A stretch of DNA of 52,492 nucleotides. Origin: an uncultured Clostridia bacterium (GTDB taxonomy: Bacteria; Bacillota; Clostridia; Oscillospirales; Acutalibacteraceae). Shown here one piece after another: positions 42,405 to 51,764 of this stretch. The notes beneath the pieces are model-generated. The model was not told the origin of the DNA. It was given only the letters and a program-made list of their open reading frames with translations, and did no database searches. Each line of letters begins with the position of its first letter. The first letter of the stretch is position 1. Made by a program: the position numbers and the translations under genes. The stretch covers positions 1 to 52,492 of the forward strand of contig CALWIP010000036.1 of the NCBI GenBank assembly GCA_944380775.1, in the 5' to 3' direction.

Positions 42405-43268
42405 TTATTTTTCCTCAGCCTTGCAGTGCAATTTGGCGGCGGCCAACGTATTTTTGAGCAGCATAGCGATGGTCATCGGCCCCACGCCGCCCGGGACGGG
42501 CGTGAGATAACCGGCGACCGGCTCAACCGAGGCAAAATCCACGTCGCCGCAGAGTTTGCCGTTCTCGTCGCGGTTCATACCGACATCAATAACAGCGGCG
42601 CCCGGCTTCACCATGTCTCCGGTGATGAATTTCGCCTTACCCACGGCGGAAACGAGGATATCCGCACTGCGGCAGACCGCAGGGAGATCCTGCGTTTTGC
42701 TGTGGCAAATGGTCACGGTCCCGTTGCTGTGCAGCAGCAGCATCGCCATCGGTTTTCCAACAATATTGCTGCGGCCGACCACGACGCAATGTTTGCCCGC
42801 GACTTCGATGTTCTCCGAGCGGAGCAATTCCATCACGCCGGCCGGCGTGCAGGGCAGGAAATGGAAATTCCCGATCATGATGCGCCCCACGTTCGACTCG
42901 TGGAAGGCGTCCACGTCCTTCGACGGGTCGATGGCTTCAATGACCGCTTTTTCATCGAGCCCCTTAGGCAGCGGGAGCTGCACAAGGATGCCGTCGATAT
43001 CTTGCTTGCGGTTCAGCGTTTGCACCAGGTCCACCAGCTCCTGCTGGGTCGTCGTGGCCGGCAGGGCATATTCCTCGGAATAGATCCCCGCCTCGGCGCA
43101 CGCTTTTTTCTTATTGTTCACATAGGTACGAGAGGCCGGGTCATCCCCAACAATTACAACCGCAAGGCCGGGGGTCACGCCGTCGTTTTCCTGCATGGCG
43201 GCGACCTCCTGCGCAATGCCCGCGCGGACGGAAGCTGCAACCGCTTTCCCATCAATCAATTTTGCCAT
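42405..43268 (-). CDS. folD: bifunctional methylene-THF dehydrogenase / cyclohydrolase
   Basis: Interconverts methylene- and formyl-tetrahydrofolate using NADP. The 287 residues have the active-site [16 protein letters not shown] with the catalytic Lys near 55, the signature [10 protein letters not shown], the dinucleotide-binding [11 protein letters not shown], and PGGVGPMT at the end. It begins inside the last 13 bases of lgt. Confidence 0.97.
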   Translation of the reverse strand: MAKLIDGKAVAASVRAGIAQEVAAMQENDGVTPGLAVVIVGDDPASRTYVNNKKKACAEAGIYSEEYALPATTTQQELVDLVQTLNRKQDIDGILVQLPLPKGLDEKAVIEAIDPSKDVDAFHESNVGRIMIGNFHFLPCTPAGVMELLRSENIEVAGKHCVVVGRSNIVGKPMAMLLLHSNGTVTICHSKTQDLPAVCRSADILVSAVGKAKFITGDMVKPGAAVIDVGMNRDENGKLCGDVDFASVEPVAGYLTPVPGGVGPMTIAMLLKNTLAAAKLHCKAEEK

Positions 43269-44386
43269 TTCTCTTCCTCCTCAGCTCTCTCAATGCCGCC
43301 GTCATCCCCGGCGCCGTCTGCCGCCGTCTCCGGCGCCGGCGCCTCTGCGGGGCCATCTTTTTCTTCCTCTCCCTCCGGGAGCGGCTCCTGCGCGCCGTCC
43401 TCCGGGGCTTCTTCTGCGGCGCCGGCCTGCGCAACCGCCGCGGCTTCTGCGCCGTGCTCCTCACGCAGAACATCGCCGACCGCCATATCTTCAAACAGCG
43501 TGCTCTGGCTTTCCATGATATCCTCTTCCGGTTCTTCATCGGTAATGCCGTTGAGCGCCATCACCTTGCGGGAGCCACATCCGGAAAGAGACGTGCGCTT
43601 GCGAAACACGACGAGCAGCACCGCCGCCGCCAGGACAGACGCCGCCGCCACCAGCTGCGAAACGCGCAGGTCCAAAAACGGCGTGATGAGGCTGTCGGTG
43701 CGCAGGCCTTCAATGAAGAAGCGGCCCACGCCGTACCAAATCACATAGCCCAGAAAAACCTGGCCGTCGTAACGGCGCAGCTTGCGGCTGAACATATGCA
43801 GCAGCACAAAACCGAGCAGGCACCAAAGCGATTCATACAAAAAGCAGGGATGTACCGGGCCGGAAGCGACGGCGGCCGTGGCCTCGCTTGACATGCCCCA
43901 CGGGAGGTCCGTCTCCACGCCAAAGGCTTCCTGGTTGACAAAATTCCCCCAGCGGCCAATGCATTGGCCGATTAAAAAGCCAAGGGACGCGAGGTCCAGC
44001 ACGGCGCCGACCTTCAGCTTGCGGAATTTCGCCATCAACGCCCCGCAAAGCAGGCCGCCGATCACGCCGCCGTAGATGCCGAGACCGCCGTCCCGCAGCG
44101 CAAAAATCTCCAGCGGGTTGTCGAGATAGCGGCTGCCGGGGTAAAATAGCACGTAGTAAAGGCGCGCGCCGATGATGCCGCCTACCAGGCCGACCAGCAC
44201 GGCGTCGATGAGGCGATCCTCATCCAGCCGGAATTTTTTACAGCTCCGCATGGCGTAAAGGAACGCCAGCAAAACGCCCACGGCAATCAGGATCCCGTAC
44301 CATTGGACGGAAAAGCTGCCGATCTGGAATGCGGTGCGGTTGACGTTGAACGTAATCCCCAAGCTGGGGAATTCTACATGATACAT
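43256..44386 (-). CDS. lgt: prolipoprotein diacylglyceryl transferase with long acidic tail
   Basis: Transfers diacylglycerol from phosphatidylglycerol to the lipobox cysteine. The membrane domain (about 1-265, seven helices) has the signature [12 protein letters not shown] and the catalytic His/Arg region [12 protein letters not shown]. After [12 protein letters not shown] comes an extension of roughly 100 residues rich in Glu, Ala, Pro and Asp, which normal Lgt proteins (about 260-300 residues) do not have. The ATG at 44386 starts [10 protein letters not shown] and is preceded by AGGAGGTG. It overlaps folD by 13 bases. Confidence 0.93.
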   Translation of the reverse strand: MYHVEFPSLGITFNVNRTAFQIGSFSVQWYGILIAVGVLLAFLYAMRSCKKFRLDEDRLIDAVLVGLVGGIIGARLYYVLFYPGSRYLDNPLEIFALRDGGLGIYGGVIGGLLCGALMAKFRKLKVGAVLDLASLGFLIGQCIGRWGNFVNQEAFGVETDLPWGMSSEATAAVASGPVHPCFLYESLWCLLGFVLLHMFSRKLRRYDGQVFLGYVIWYGVGRFFIEGLRTDSLITPFLDLRVSQLVAAASVLAAAVLLVVFRKRTSLSGCGSRKVMALNGITDEEPEEDIMESQSTLFEDMAVGDVLREEHGAEAAAVAQAGAAEEAPEDGAQEPLPEGEEEKDGPAEAPAPETAADGAGDDGGIERAEEEEKWQN

Positions 44387-44403
44387 GGCGGAACACCTCC
44401 TGC

Positions 44404-45681
44404 TCAAGATATCGGGGAAACGACGGATAAAACGGAGCGCTCCGGGTCCATCTGCTCGCGCAGGCGCGCCTCCACATCCCCACGCGTCAGCGCAGCCACC
44501 TCTTCCAGATAGCCAAACAGCTCATTCCCGGCAAAATGCAGGGAGATCATCGTATTCGCAATATTTTCCGCGCTGTTGAGCGAAACGATGTTCCGCCCAT
44601 AAACCGCTTTTTTCGCCCGCTCGAACGCCGCCTGACTGATTCCTTCGGCGCGCAGGCGCGCAATTTCTTTTTTGATCTCGGCCGCCACGCGGTCCGGGTC
44701 CGCGGATTCGCCGGAGAAAATCACACAGGCATAACCGGGACCTTCAAAATATTCGGTGTCAAACGAGAATTCGTTGACGAGCCCTTCGTCCAGCAGCCTG
44801 CGCATCAGCGGGGAGGCGTCGGATGCCAAAACCTCCAGCAGCACCTCGGTCTGCGCCAGTTTGCGCGACGGCACGCGGCCGGCAGCCGTTTCCTTGAACC
44901 CGAACTGGAACAGCGGCGCCGCCACCGGCAGCTTCTGCTCTACGCGGCTTTGCAGCACGGAATCCGGCTCCGGCGCAAAGATGCGCTCTACCGTGACCGG
45001 CTCCGATGGCTTGAGCATGCGGTCCGCCAATTCCACAACCATTTGCGGGTCGATGTTGCCTGCCACGCAGAGCGCCATATTGTTCAGATTATAAAACGTA
45101 TGATAGCAGCGGTAAAGATATTCCGGCGTAATTTGGGCGATGCTCTCCACCGTCCCGGCAATGTCGGTCTTGACCGGGTGGTTGTGGTACATTGCGCCGA
45201 GCATATTGAACAGGACGCGCCACTGCGGGTCGTCGTCGTACATGCGGATCTCCTGGCCGATGATGCCCTGCTCCTTCTGCACGGTCTGCTCGGTAAAATA
45301 AGGGGATTGGACAAAATCCAGCAGGATTTCGAGCGATTCCCTCACATTCTCTGTGCACGAGAACAGATAGCAGGTCGAGTCAAAACTTGTATAAGCGTTC
45401 GCGCTCGCACCCGTCCTCGCATAGCGGGCAAAGGCGTCGCCGTCTTCGCTTTCAAAAAGCTTGTGCTCCAAAAAGTGCGCGATACCGGGCGGGACCGTGC
45501 ACGGCGCGCTCTCGTCCGAGCGGCGGAACGTCGTGTCCACCGAGCCGTAGCGCGTACCGAAGATCGCGTAGGTGGAGTGGCTTCCCGGTTTGGGGAAAAG
45601 GTAGATGGGCAGCCCGGAGGGATGCTTCCCCGCAAAATAGGAGTCGCCTGTGCGCGCGCTCTTTCTCTCTTCCAGCTTCAT
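44404..45681 (-). CDS. ymfH: M16-family zinc peptidase, active member (YmfH type)
   Basis: A 425-residue pitrilysin-family protein. The inverted zinc site HxxEH is present as HFLEH at 69-73, with the distal glutamate in the EQGIIGQEI region about 75 residues on. The ATG at 45681 overlaps the stop of the upstream M16 gene (ATGA). The pair resembles ymfF/ymfH of Bacillus; the natural substrate is unknown. A frame continuing further upstream is antisense-like noise inside ymfF. Confidence 0.9.
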   Translation of the reverse strand: MKLEERKSARTGDSYFAGKHPSGLPIYLFPKPGSHSTYAIFGTRYGSVDTTFRRSDESAPCTVPPGIAHFLEHKLFESEDGDAFARYARTGASANAYTSFDSTCYLFSCTENVRESLEILLDFVQSPYFTEQTVQKEQGIIGQEIRMYDDDPQWRVLFNMLGAMYHNHPVKTDIAGTVESIAQITPEYLYRCYHTFYNLNNMALCVAGNIDPQMVVELADRMLKPSEPVTVERIFAPEPDSVLQSRVEQKLPVAAPLFQFGFKETAAGRVPSRKLAQTEVLLEVLASDASPLMRRLLDEGLVNEFSFDTEYFEGPGYACVIFSGESADPDRVAAEIKKEIARLRAEGISQAAFERAKKAVYGRNIVSLNSAENIANTMISLHFAGNELFGYLEEVAALTRGDVEARLREQMDPERSVLSVVSPIS

Positions 45682-46961
45682 GCCTCCTCCCCCTTCCCGG
45701 CCAAGCAATACACCGTGTCCAATTTCATTTTTCGGGCGGCCTGCGCAACCTGTTCGCAGGTCACGGCAGAGACCGCGGCCGCCGCCTCTTCCGGCGTGAG
45801 GATCCTCCCGCGGAACACCTGTGAGAGGTACCAGCTCTCCATGCCACCGAGATAATCTTCCACCGTGCGCAGGCTGTTGCACAGGCTGAGCTTCGCCGCG
45901 GCAAGCTCCTCTTCCGTCACATGGCCGGCGCGCACCTCGTCCAGCTGCCGCAGGATTTCCTGTTCCGCGCGGCCGGCATTTTTCGTCTCAACGCCGCTCT
46001 CTACCAAAAGGATGCCTTTTTGCAGCTGGAACCGCGCCGAGCAGTAGTAACACAGGCTCAGCTTTTCCCGCACGTTTAAAAACAGCTTGGAGTGCGGCGT
46101 GCCGCCCAGCACGACGGACATCAGGCGGAAGGCGCTTTCCTCTTCTTCCGGCACGTCCCCCGTGCGGAAGCCGAGCACCAGCTTCGACTGCGCGACGTCC
46201 ATTTTTTCCTCCACGCGCTTGGGCTCTGCGCGCGCCTCCCGCCGCACGGTGGGAAACGGTTCCGCCGGTTCCCGCGGGATTTTTTCAAACGCCTCGCGGA
46301 AGAGCCTGGCAACGGGCTGGGGATCGCAGCAGCCGAGCGCGAGGATCTCTATCTGCGCGCTGCGCAGCAAGGATTCCCACGCAGGGACCAGTTCTTCGCG
46401 CGAAAGGCGCAGCACATCCTCCCGGCTGCCCGCGCGGTTCACGCCGTAGGGCTCCCCCTCGCAGAGGATCTCCTCACAGCGTTGGCGCGCGTAGGTCCGC
46501 TTGTCGTTGCGCTCCGAGTCCAGCATTTCCACCGCCTGACGCTGCTCCTGCAGGAAGCTGTCCTCCGGGAACTTTCCCTCTCCATCACGCAGCGGGTCGA
46601 AGATGACACTGCAAAGCAGCTTAGAATATTCCAATGAGACCGCTTCGCCCTCCAGCGCGTAGCGGTCCGCCAAGCCGGTAGCGCGCAACGAGAGCACCTG
46701 CATATCGCCGAGCTTTTGCACGTCGGCGCTCAGACCCGCGCCGTAAAGCTCCGACAGATGCTCCGCCATCTTGGTATAATCGGGATATTCCCGGCTCGTG
46801 CGGCTCATAATCGGCGGCAAAAGGGCGTTCGCCGCCGCGGTCTCCTTCCTCATGGGCGTGAGGAACGAAACCGCCAGCCGCATATTTTTGAACCGGTCAT
46901 CCCGGATGCTGCGAAAGGTTACCCCTTCGCAAATTTTTTGCACTTCCACTTCTTCACCCAT
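45678..46961 (-). CDS. ymfF: M16-family protein without zinc site (YmfF type)
   Basis: A 427-residue M16-fold protein. In the place of HxxEH it has LPPIMSRTSREYPDYTKMAEHL, so it lacks the metal ligands and should be the non-catalytic half of a heterodimer with the next gene product. GGTPHSKLFLNVREKLSLCYYC is the conserved C-terminal-half motif. The ATG at 46961 is preceded by GGGGG at 6 bases. It is the first gene of a nine-gene operon running to recN. Confidence 0.88.
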   Translation of the reverse strand: MGEEVEVQKICEGVTFRSIRDDRFKNMRLAVSFLTPMRKETAAANALLPPIMSRTSREYPDYTKMAEHLSELYGAGLSADVQKLGDMQVLSLRATGLADRYALEGEAVSLEYSKLLCSVIFDPLRDGEGKFPEDSFLQEQRQAVEMLDSERNDKRTYARQRCEEILCEGEPYGVNRAGSREDVLRLSREELVPAWESLLRSAQIEILALGCCDPQPVARLFREAFEKIPREPAEPFPTVRREARAEPKRVEEKMDVAQSKLVLGFRTGDVPEEEESAFRLMSVVLGGTPHSKLFLNVREKLSLCYYCSARFQLQKGILLVESGVETKNAGRAEQEILRQLDEVRAGHVTEEELAAAKLSLCNSLRTVEDYLGGMESWYLSQVFRGRILTPEEAAAAVSAVTCEQVAQAARKMKLDTVYCLAGKGEEA

Positions 46962-47016
46962 CCTTTTCCCCCGCGCAGGGGGCGGCCTTCCCTGTGGTTA
47001 AATGTTAGCTTTATTC

Positions 47017-47022
47017 ATTATA
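47017..47022 (-). promoter_or_regulatory. -10 element of the ymfF...recN operon
   Basis: A perfect TATAAT on the minus strand, preceded by a TGC extended -10. The -35 region is only T-rich (TTTTCT). The leader would be about 50 bases. Confidence 0.6.
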
Positions 47023-47210
47023 GCACAGCGTTAGGGAATAGAAAAGGAATATTATTCTAAATATTTTATGAATTCAACCCGGGAATTTTCCCCAGTGCAG
47101 CGCTCCGACTCTTATGATACAAAAGATTTCTTTTGTATGAAATCCATTCCCTTTCCCTGCCCCTTTTATTTTTCCACGCAAGCGGCTTCCTATCCCCTTT
47201 GCGCCAGACC

Positions 47211-47251
47211 GGCCGCTGCGGCGCCGGGAACTCCCAAACGCCGCAGCGGCC
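47211..47251. terminator. 13-bp GC-rich hairpin downstream of metY
   Basis: GGCCGCTGCGGCG (47211-47223) pairs perfectly with 47239-47251. A T run (TTTT) follows only on the plus strand. It lies 27 bases after the metY stop on the minus strand, where it may act as an atypical terminator. Confidence 0.55.
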
Positions 47252-47277
47252 TTTTCCCGCGCAGAGCGCGGCGCGCC

Positions 47278-48558
47278 TCAGACGGACACTTTCTCAAGCG
47301 CCTGTTTGAGGTCGTCCAAAATATCTTCGGGGTTTTCGATCCCAACCGAAAAACGGATCATATCCGGCGTGACGCCCGCTTCGGCGAGCTGTTCATCCGT
47401 CAGCTGCCGGTGGGTCGTGCTGGCAGGGTGCAGCACGCAGGTCCGCAGGTCCGCCACATGGGTGACGATGGAGGCGAGCTCGAGGTGCTCCATCAGCTGC
47501 GAGGCAGCCTGCCGCCCCCCTTTGACGCCAAAGGAGATGACGCCGCAGGTGCCGTGCGGCATGTATTTTTCCGCCAGCGCGTGGTACGGGCTGCTCTCCA
47601 GGTCCGGGTAATCAACCCAGGCAATGCGGGGGTCCGCCTCGAGGAATTTCGCCACCGCCAGCGCGTTGGAGCAGTGGCGCTGCATGCGGAGCGCCAGCGT
47701 TTCCAGGCCGAGGTTTAGCAAGAAGGCGTTCTGAGGGCTGGCCTGCGCGCCAAGGTCCCGCATCAGGTGCGTACGGGCCTTGGTGATGTAGGCCGCCCTG
47801 CCAAACTGCTTGGTATAGACGACGCCGTGGTACGATTCATCCGGCTCCGTCAGCTCGGGGAATTTTCCGTTTTCCCAGGGGAAATTGCCGCTGTCCACAA
47901 TGACGCCGCCCACCTGCACCGCGTGGCCGTCCATGTATTTTGTCGTCGAATGGGTGACGATATCCGCGCCGAACTCGAACGGGCGGCAGTTCACCGGCGT
48001 GGGGAACGTGTTGTCCACAATCAGCGGGACGCCGTGCGCGTGCGCCGCACGGGCAAACATTTCGATATCCGTCACCACGAGGGACGGGTTCGAGAGCGTC
48101 TCCGCAAAGACGCAGCGGGTGTTTTCCCGGAATGCCGCATTCAACTCCTCTTCCGCCGCATTGGGCGCAAGGAAGGTGAATTCGACGCCCATCTCGCGCA
48201 TGGTCTTAAAGAATAAATTGAACGTGCCGCCGTAGATGGCGCTGCTGCACACGACATGCCCGCCCGCGCGGCAGATGTTCCACACCGAGATGAGCGACGC
48301 CGCTTGGCCGGAGGATGTCAGCATGGCGCCGACGCCGCCCTCCAGCGCCGCGATCTTCTGTTCCACTGCGTCCAAGGTCGGGTTCCCCAGGCGGGTATAA
48401 AAAAAGCCGGAATCCTCCAGGTCGAACAGCTTGCCCATCGCCTCCGCCGTGTCATAAGTATAAGTCGTGCTCTGGACAATCGGCAGGACGCGCGGCTCCC
48501 CATTCTTCGGGTGATATCCGGCGTGGATGCAGTTGGTGTCAATACGGTATTCCTTCAC
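47278..48558 (-). CDS. metY: O-acetylhomoserine sulfhydrylase / aminocarboxypropyltransferase
   Basis: A 426-residue PLP enzyme of the Cys/Met metabolism family, making homocysteine from O-acetylhomoserine and sulfide. The PLP lysine is in THSTTKYMDGHAVQVGG near 206, with SSGQAASLISVWNICRAGGH and DNTFPTPVNCRPFEFGADIV as further family motifs. The length (about 425) and the FPTPVNCRP segment point to MetY and not to cystathionine synthase (about 380). The GTG at 48558 has GAAAGGGG 10 bases upstream; that sequence can fold as GAAAG/CTTTC. Confidence 0.92.
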   Translation of the reverse strand: MKEYRIDTNCIHAGYHPKNGEPRVLPIVQSTTYTYDTAEAMGKLFDLEDSGFFYTRLGNPTLDAVEQKIAALEGGVGAMLTSSGQAASLISVWNICRAGGHVVCSSAIYGGTFNLFFKTMREMGVEFTFLAPNAAEEELNAAFRENTRCVFAETLSNPSLVVTDIEMFARAAHAHGVPLIVDNTFPTPVNCRPFEFGADIVTHSTTKYMDGHAVQVGGVIVDSGNFPWENGKFPELTEPDESYHGVVYTKQFGRAAYITKARTHLMRDLGAQASPQNAFLLNLGLETLALRMQRHCSNALAVAKFLEADPRIAWVDYPDLESSPYHALAEKYMPHGTCGVISFGVKGGRQAASQLMEHLELASIVTHVADLRTCVLHPASTTHRQLTDEQLAEAGVTPDMIRFSVGIENPEDILDDLKQALEKVSV

Positions 48559-48692
48559 TGGTGAAAGACCCCTTTCTTTTTCAACCTTCCTTCCCGCGCC
48601 CGGCGGGATTTCCTGACGCAGGCGCCGGCAAGGAGCGCCCGGCTCTAAGCGGGCGGGGCAACCCTGCATCAGATTCTTTCCAATCGTTCCTT
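48559..48692 (-). promoter_or_regulatory. structured leader of metY, class unknown
   Basis: The leader carries a 10-bp stem (48613-48622 with 48663-48672, one G-U) enclosing a GCCCG/CGGGC hairpin (48637-48654), then a CCCGC/GCGGG hairpin, and finally GAAAG/CTTTC around the ribosome binding site. Genes for methionine synthesis are often under SAM-sensing leaders, but I do not see the SAM-I core sequences. It may be an undescribed regulator or a non-specific fold. Confidence 0.4.
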
Positions 48693-48701
48693 ATTTTAGC
48701 A
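48693..48701 (-). promoter_or_regulatory. extended -10 promoter of metY
   Basis: TGC-TAAAAT on the minus strand, 140 bases before the metY start; no good -35. Confidence 0.55.
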
Positions 48702-48737
48702 TAAAAATACGGCAAAATCCAGAGAAAATTCTTCCCG

Positions 48738-49310
48738 TCAGGGGCTTAGCACCGGCTGCAGCTGTTCCCCGCGCAGGGCCGCCTCGCAAGTAAGGTAGAG
48801 TTGCGGGAAATCCGCCACAAGCGAGCAGGGCTTCTTCTCGGGGTCGTCCTGCCGCATGGGCACGAAATAAACGTGCTTGGTATTGAGGAGACGCCCGATG
48901 TTCGGCGCGGAAGCCGCGAGCGCGTCATTGCTCGCCAGCGCCAGCACCACCGGAAGGCCAATGCGCAGGCAAGATTTCACCGCCATTGTCACCGAAGTGT
49001 CGGTGACGCCGTTGGCCAGCTTTGCCAGCGTGTTCCCCGTACACGGGGCGACGACCATCAAGTCGACGAGCCTTTTCGGGCCGATGGGTTCTGTTTCCAC
49101 TATCGTATGCAAGACCGGCCGGCCGCAAAGGTCCTCGACCTCCCAGATGAAATCTGCCGCCTTCCCGAAGCGTGTGTCCGTGCTGTACGCGTTCCCGGAC
49201 ATGACCGGGAGCAGCTTAATCCCCCGCGCCGCCAGGCCGCGCATCTCCTGGATCGCCTGCGAAAACGTGCAGAACGAACCGCACATGGAAAATCCAAACG
49301 TCCTTTGCAT
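48738..49310 (-). CDS. dpaB: dipicolinate synthase subunit B
   Basis: A 190-residue flavoprotein-like subunit (SpoVFB) of the enzyme that makes dipicolinic acid in the mother cell for loading into the spore core. The N-terminal FGFSMCGSFCTFSQAIQEM and VVAPCTGNTLAKLANGVTDT are typical of the flavin-binding fold in this family. It follows dpaA by 3 bases. Confidence 0.94.
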   Translation of the reverse strand: MQRTFGFSMCGSFCTFSQAIQEMRGLAARGIKLLPVMSGNAYSTDTRFGKAADFIWEVEDLCGRPVLHTIVETEPIGPKRLVDLMVVAPCTGNTLAKLANGVTDTSVTMAVKSCLRIGLPVVLALASNDALAASAPNIGRLLNTKHVYFVPMRQDDPEKKPCSLVADFPQLYLTCEAALRGEQLQPVLSP

Positions 49311-49313
49311 GGT

Positions 49314-50177
49314 TCATTCCTCCTCCAGCATATGGTAAACGGTGTCTCGGATGATGCGGCCCGCCTCAACAGGCGCGGTTTTTCCCGGCAGCGAGAGCGC
49401 CTGGATGACCGGGATGCCCAGGCGGGAAGCCGCCTCCAGATCGGCGCCGCCGGGCGCCGAGGCCAGGTCGATTATTTTCGCGCCGCGCGGCAGCTTTGCC
49501 AAAAAGCGGGAGGTCAGGACAACCGCCGGGACGGTGTTGAACACCAGCGAAAAATCCGCGCAGTCCGCAAGGTTCCCGGTGCAGACCGCCCGCATGCCCA
49601 GCGTATGGATCCAGGCGAAATCGCGCTCCCGCCGCGCGCTCACCGTCACCTGCGCCCCAAGGGAGTGCAGCATGCGGCTAAGTACCTTGCCGATCCTCCC
49701 GTAGCCCACCACCAGGACCTTTTTCCCCAGGAGCACGTCCCGCGACTCCCGCAAGGCAATTTCTACCGCGCCTTCCGCCGTCGGTACCGCGTTGCGGATG
49801 GCAAATTCATCCCGGATGGAATAATCATCCCACTCCACCTCGTCCCAGAGCGCGCTGGTCTTCGTCACGCGCCCCATCATCCCGCCGTACACCGTTTTGT
49901 GCACCAAATAGCCCGCGAACGTGTCGTCCAGTGGGATTTCGCGCGTGGCAAACGGCGCGTTCAGCCGCTTCCCGTCTGTAGTGGCAGGCATAGGGAGCAA
50001 AACCACGCTGCTTTTGCCCGCTAGTTCCTCCAACCCCACCGCCTTGGTTCCGGGAATCGGCTCCGCCCGCTCCAGGCCGTGGGTGTAAACGGTAGCCCCG
50101 TCGGCGGCGAGCGCTTCCGCCAAGGCCACCTGCCGCTGGTCCCCGCCCAGGACGCCGAAACTGTTTTGATCGGTCAT
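49314..50177 (-). CDS. dpaA: dipicolinate synthase subunit A
   Basis: A 287-residue dehydrogenase-like subunit (SpoVFA). The dinucleotide-binding site is VLVVGYGRIGKVLSRML near residue 152, and IIDLASAPGGADL is a further family segment. With DpaB it oxidises the DapA product of the lysine pathway to dipicolinate. The ATG at 50177 has GGGAGG 8 bases upstream. No asd or dapG follow here, unlike the Bacillus spoVF operon. Confidence 0.95.
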   Translation of the reverse strand: MTDQNSFGVLGGDQRQVALAEALAADGATVYTHGLERAEPIPGTKAVGLEELAGKSSVVLLPMPATTDGKRLNAPFATREIPLDDTFAGYLVHKTVYGGMMGRVTKTSALWDEVEWDDYSIRDEFAIRNAVPTAEGAVEIALRESRDVLLGKKVLVVGYGRIGKVLSRMLHSLGAQVTVSARRERDFAWIHTLGMRAVCTGNLADCADFSLVFNTVPAVVLTSRFLAKLPRGAKIIDLASAPGGADLEAASRLGIPVIQALSLPGKTAPVEAGRIIRDTVYHMLEEE

Positions 50178-50207
50178 AAACCGGCCCTCCCATCAATCAG
50201 GTTATTA

Positions 50208-50235
50208 TATTGTATGGGGCAGCATTTCGCAGTGT
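50208..50235 (-). promoter_or_regulatory. SigK-like promoter of dpaAB
   Basis: On the minus strand CATACAATA (50208-50216) fits the SigK -10 CATANNNTA exactly, with AC dinucleotides 15 and 17 bases upstream (50232-50235). In Bacillus the dpa genes are transcribed by SigK in the mother cell, which agrees. Confidence 0.7.
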
Positions 50236-50271
50236 GATTCCACCCTCGGGCAGAAAAAATTGCGCGGGGAC

Positions 50272-50300
50272 TTTATTTTCCCGGCCGAAAGCAATATAAT
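50272..50300 (+). promoter_or_regulatory. promoter of murC
   Basis: A perfect TATAAT (50295-50300) with a poor TTTATT (50272-50277) 17 bases upstream. The leader is about 50 bases. Confidence 0.6.
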
Positions 50301-50357
50301 AAAGAGAAAATGAGACCGGAGTCCGGCGGGGCCGCCGGTTATGAAGGAGTTTTGCAA

Positions 50358-51743
50358 ATGGAACACACAGATCTGTTGGACCGGGTAACGCGCATCCATT
50401 TCGTGGGGATCGGAGGCTCCGGCATGTGCCCGCTAGCGGAGATCCTGCATCACGACGGATTCCTCCTGACCGGCTCGGATGTCAATGAATCCGACACGCT
50501 CGCGCGGATCCGCTCTTACGGCATCCCGGTCTTCATGGGCCACCGTGCGGAGAATATCAACGGCGCCGAACTGGTGGTCTACACCGCCGCTGTGAAACAG
50601 GAAAACCCGGAATTGGCCGCGGCCCGCGAAAAAGGCATCCCCACGCTGGAACGCTCCGTGATGCTCGGCATCGTCACGCGGCGCTACCGCAACGCGGTTG
50701 CCATCTCCGGCACACACGGCAAAACGACGACCACCGCCATGCTCACGCAGCTTTTGACCCTGGCCGGCGCCGACCCCACCGCCATCATCGGCGGGAAATT
50801 GCCGTTTTTGAACGGGAACAGCCGCGTGGGCCGCTCGGAAACCATCGTCTGCGAGGCGTGCGAATATGTCGACACGTTTTTGCAGCTCACGCCCGCCGTC
50901 TCCGTGATTTTGAATATTGATGCAGATCATTTGGATTATTTTGGCACGGTGGAAAGGATCATCCGCTCGTTCCGTCAATTTGCGCGCCAAACCACCGGGC
51001 TGCTGGTGGTAAACGGCGACGACGAAAACGCGATAGCCGCGGTGCGCGGCGTGGAAGGACCGCGCCTGCTCACCTTCGGCTTTGGCCAGCAGAACGACTA
51101 CGCCGTGCGGGAGCGGGAACCGGACGGCGCGGACTGCTCGTTTACGCTCGCCCGGCAAGGGGAACCGCTCGCGGAAATCTCTCTTTCGGTTCCCGGGCGG
51201 CACAACATCCTCAACGCTGCCGCTGCCGCTGCCGTCGCGGACCAGATGGGCGTCCCGCCGGAGCAGATTGCCCAGGGCTTGCACGCATTCACCGGCGTCC
51301 ACCGCCGCTTCGAAATCCTCGGGCGGTTTGGCGGCGTCACCGTCGCGGACGATTTTGCCCACCACCCCACGGAGCTGGCCGCGACGTTGGCCGCCGCGCG
51401 GCAGATGCGGTTCCGCCAGATTTGGGCCATTTTCCAGCCGCACACCTACTCGCGCACTGCCCTGCTGATGGACGATTTTGCTAAGGCGCTCTCGATTCCG
51501 GACCACGTCGTTCTCACAGAGATTCTCGCGGTACGGGAGACCAATACCTACCAGGTCTCTTCGGCGGACCTGGCGGCAAAAATCCCGGGCAGCCTCTGCC
51601 TTCCCTCGTTTGAGGAAATCGCCTCCTACGCCGTGGCGCACGCGCAGCCGGGGGACCTCATCCTTACGCTGGGCGGCGGCGACATTTACAAATGCGCCAA
51701 CCGTATTGTGGAAAAATACCGCGCAGCTGCGCCCCGCGCATAA
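50358..51743 (+). CDS. murC: UDP-N-acetylmuramate--L-alanine ligase
   Basis: Adds the first amino acid to the peptidoglycan precursor. The 461 residues have the N-terminal UDP-binding IHFVGIGGSGMCPLAEIL, the ATP site VAISGTHGKTTTTAML near 107-122, the LNIDADHLDYFGT metal segment, and HHPTE in the C-terminal domain. The ATG at 50358 has AAGGAG 8 bases upstream. It is a single-gene unit followed by a shared terminator. Confidence 0.97.
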   Translation: MEHTDLLDRVTRIHFVGIGGSGMCPLAEILHHDGFLLTGSDVNESDTLARIRSYGIPVFMGHRAENINGAELVVYTAAVKQENPELAAAREKGIPTLERSVMLGIVTRRYRNAVAISGTHGKTTTTAMLTQLLTLAGADPTAIIGGKLPFLNGNSRVGRSETIVCEACEYVDTFLQLTPAVSVILNIDADHLDYFGTVERIIRSFRQFARQTTGLLVVNGDDENAIAAVRGVEGPRLLTFGFGQQNDYAVREREPDGADCSFTLARQGEPLAEISLSVPGRHNILNAAAAAAVADQMGVPPEQIAQGLHAFTGVHRRFEILGRFGGVTVADDFAHHPTELAATLAAARQMRFRQIWAIFQPHTYSRTALLMDDFAKALSIPDHVVLTEILAVRETNTYQVSSADLAAKIPGSLCLPSFEEIASYAVAHAQPGDLILTLGGGDIYKCANRIVEKYRAAAPRA

Positions 51744-51764
51744 CGGGCGAGAACTGGAGAAAGC

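Larger units (their letters stand above)
46962..47277. other. 316-base gene-free region
   Basis: It contains the ymfF promoter side (-10 at 47017), an AT-rich inverted repeat ATACAAAAG-ATTT-CTTTTGTAT (47117-47138), and the GC-rich hairpin near the metY end (47211-47251). No coding frame with a ribosome binding site was found. Confidence 0.5.

Noticed and set aside
47117-47138. AT-rich inverted repeat as a terminator of metY
   Set aside because: It has no T run after it and lies beyond the GC-rich hairpin; it could be an operator but nothing supports a specific one.
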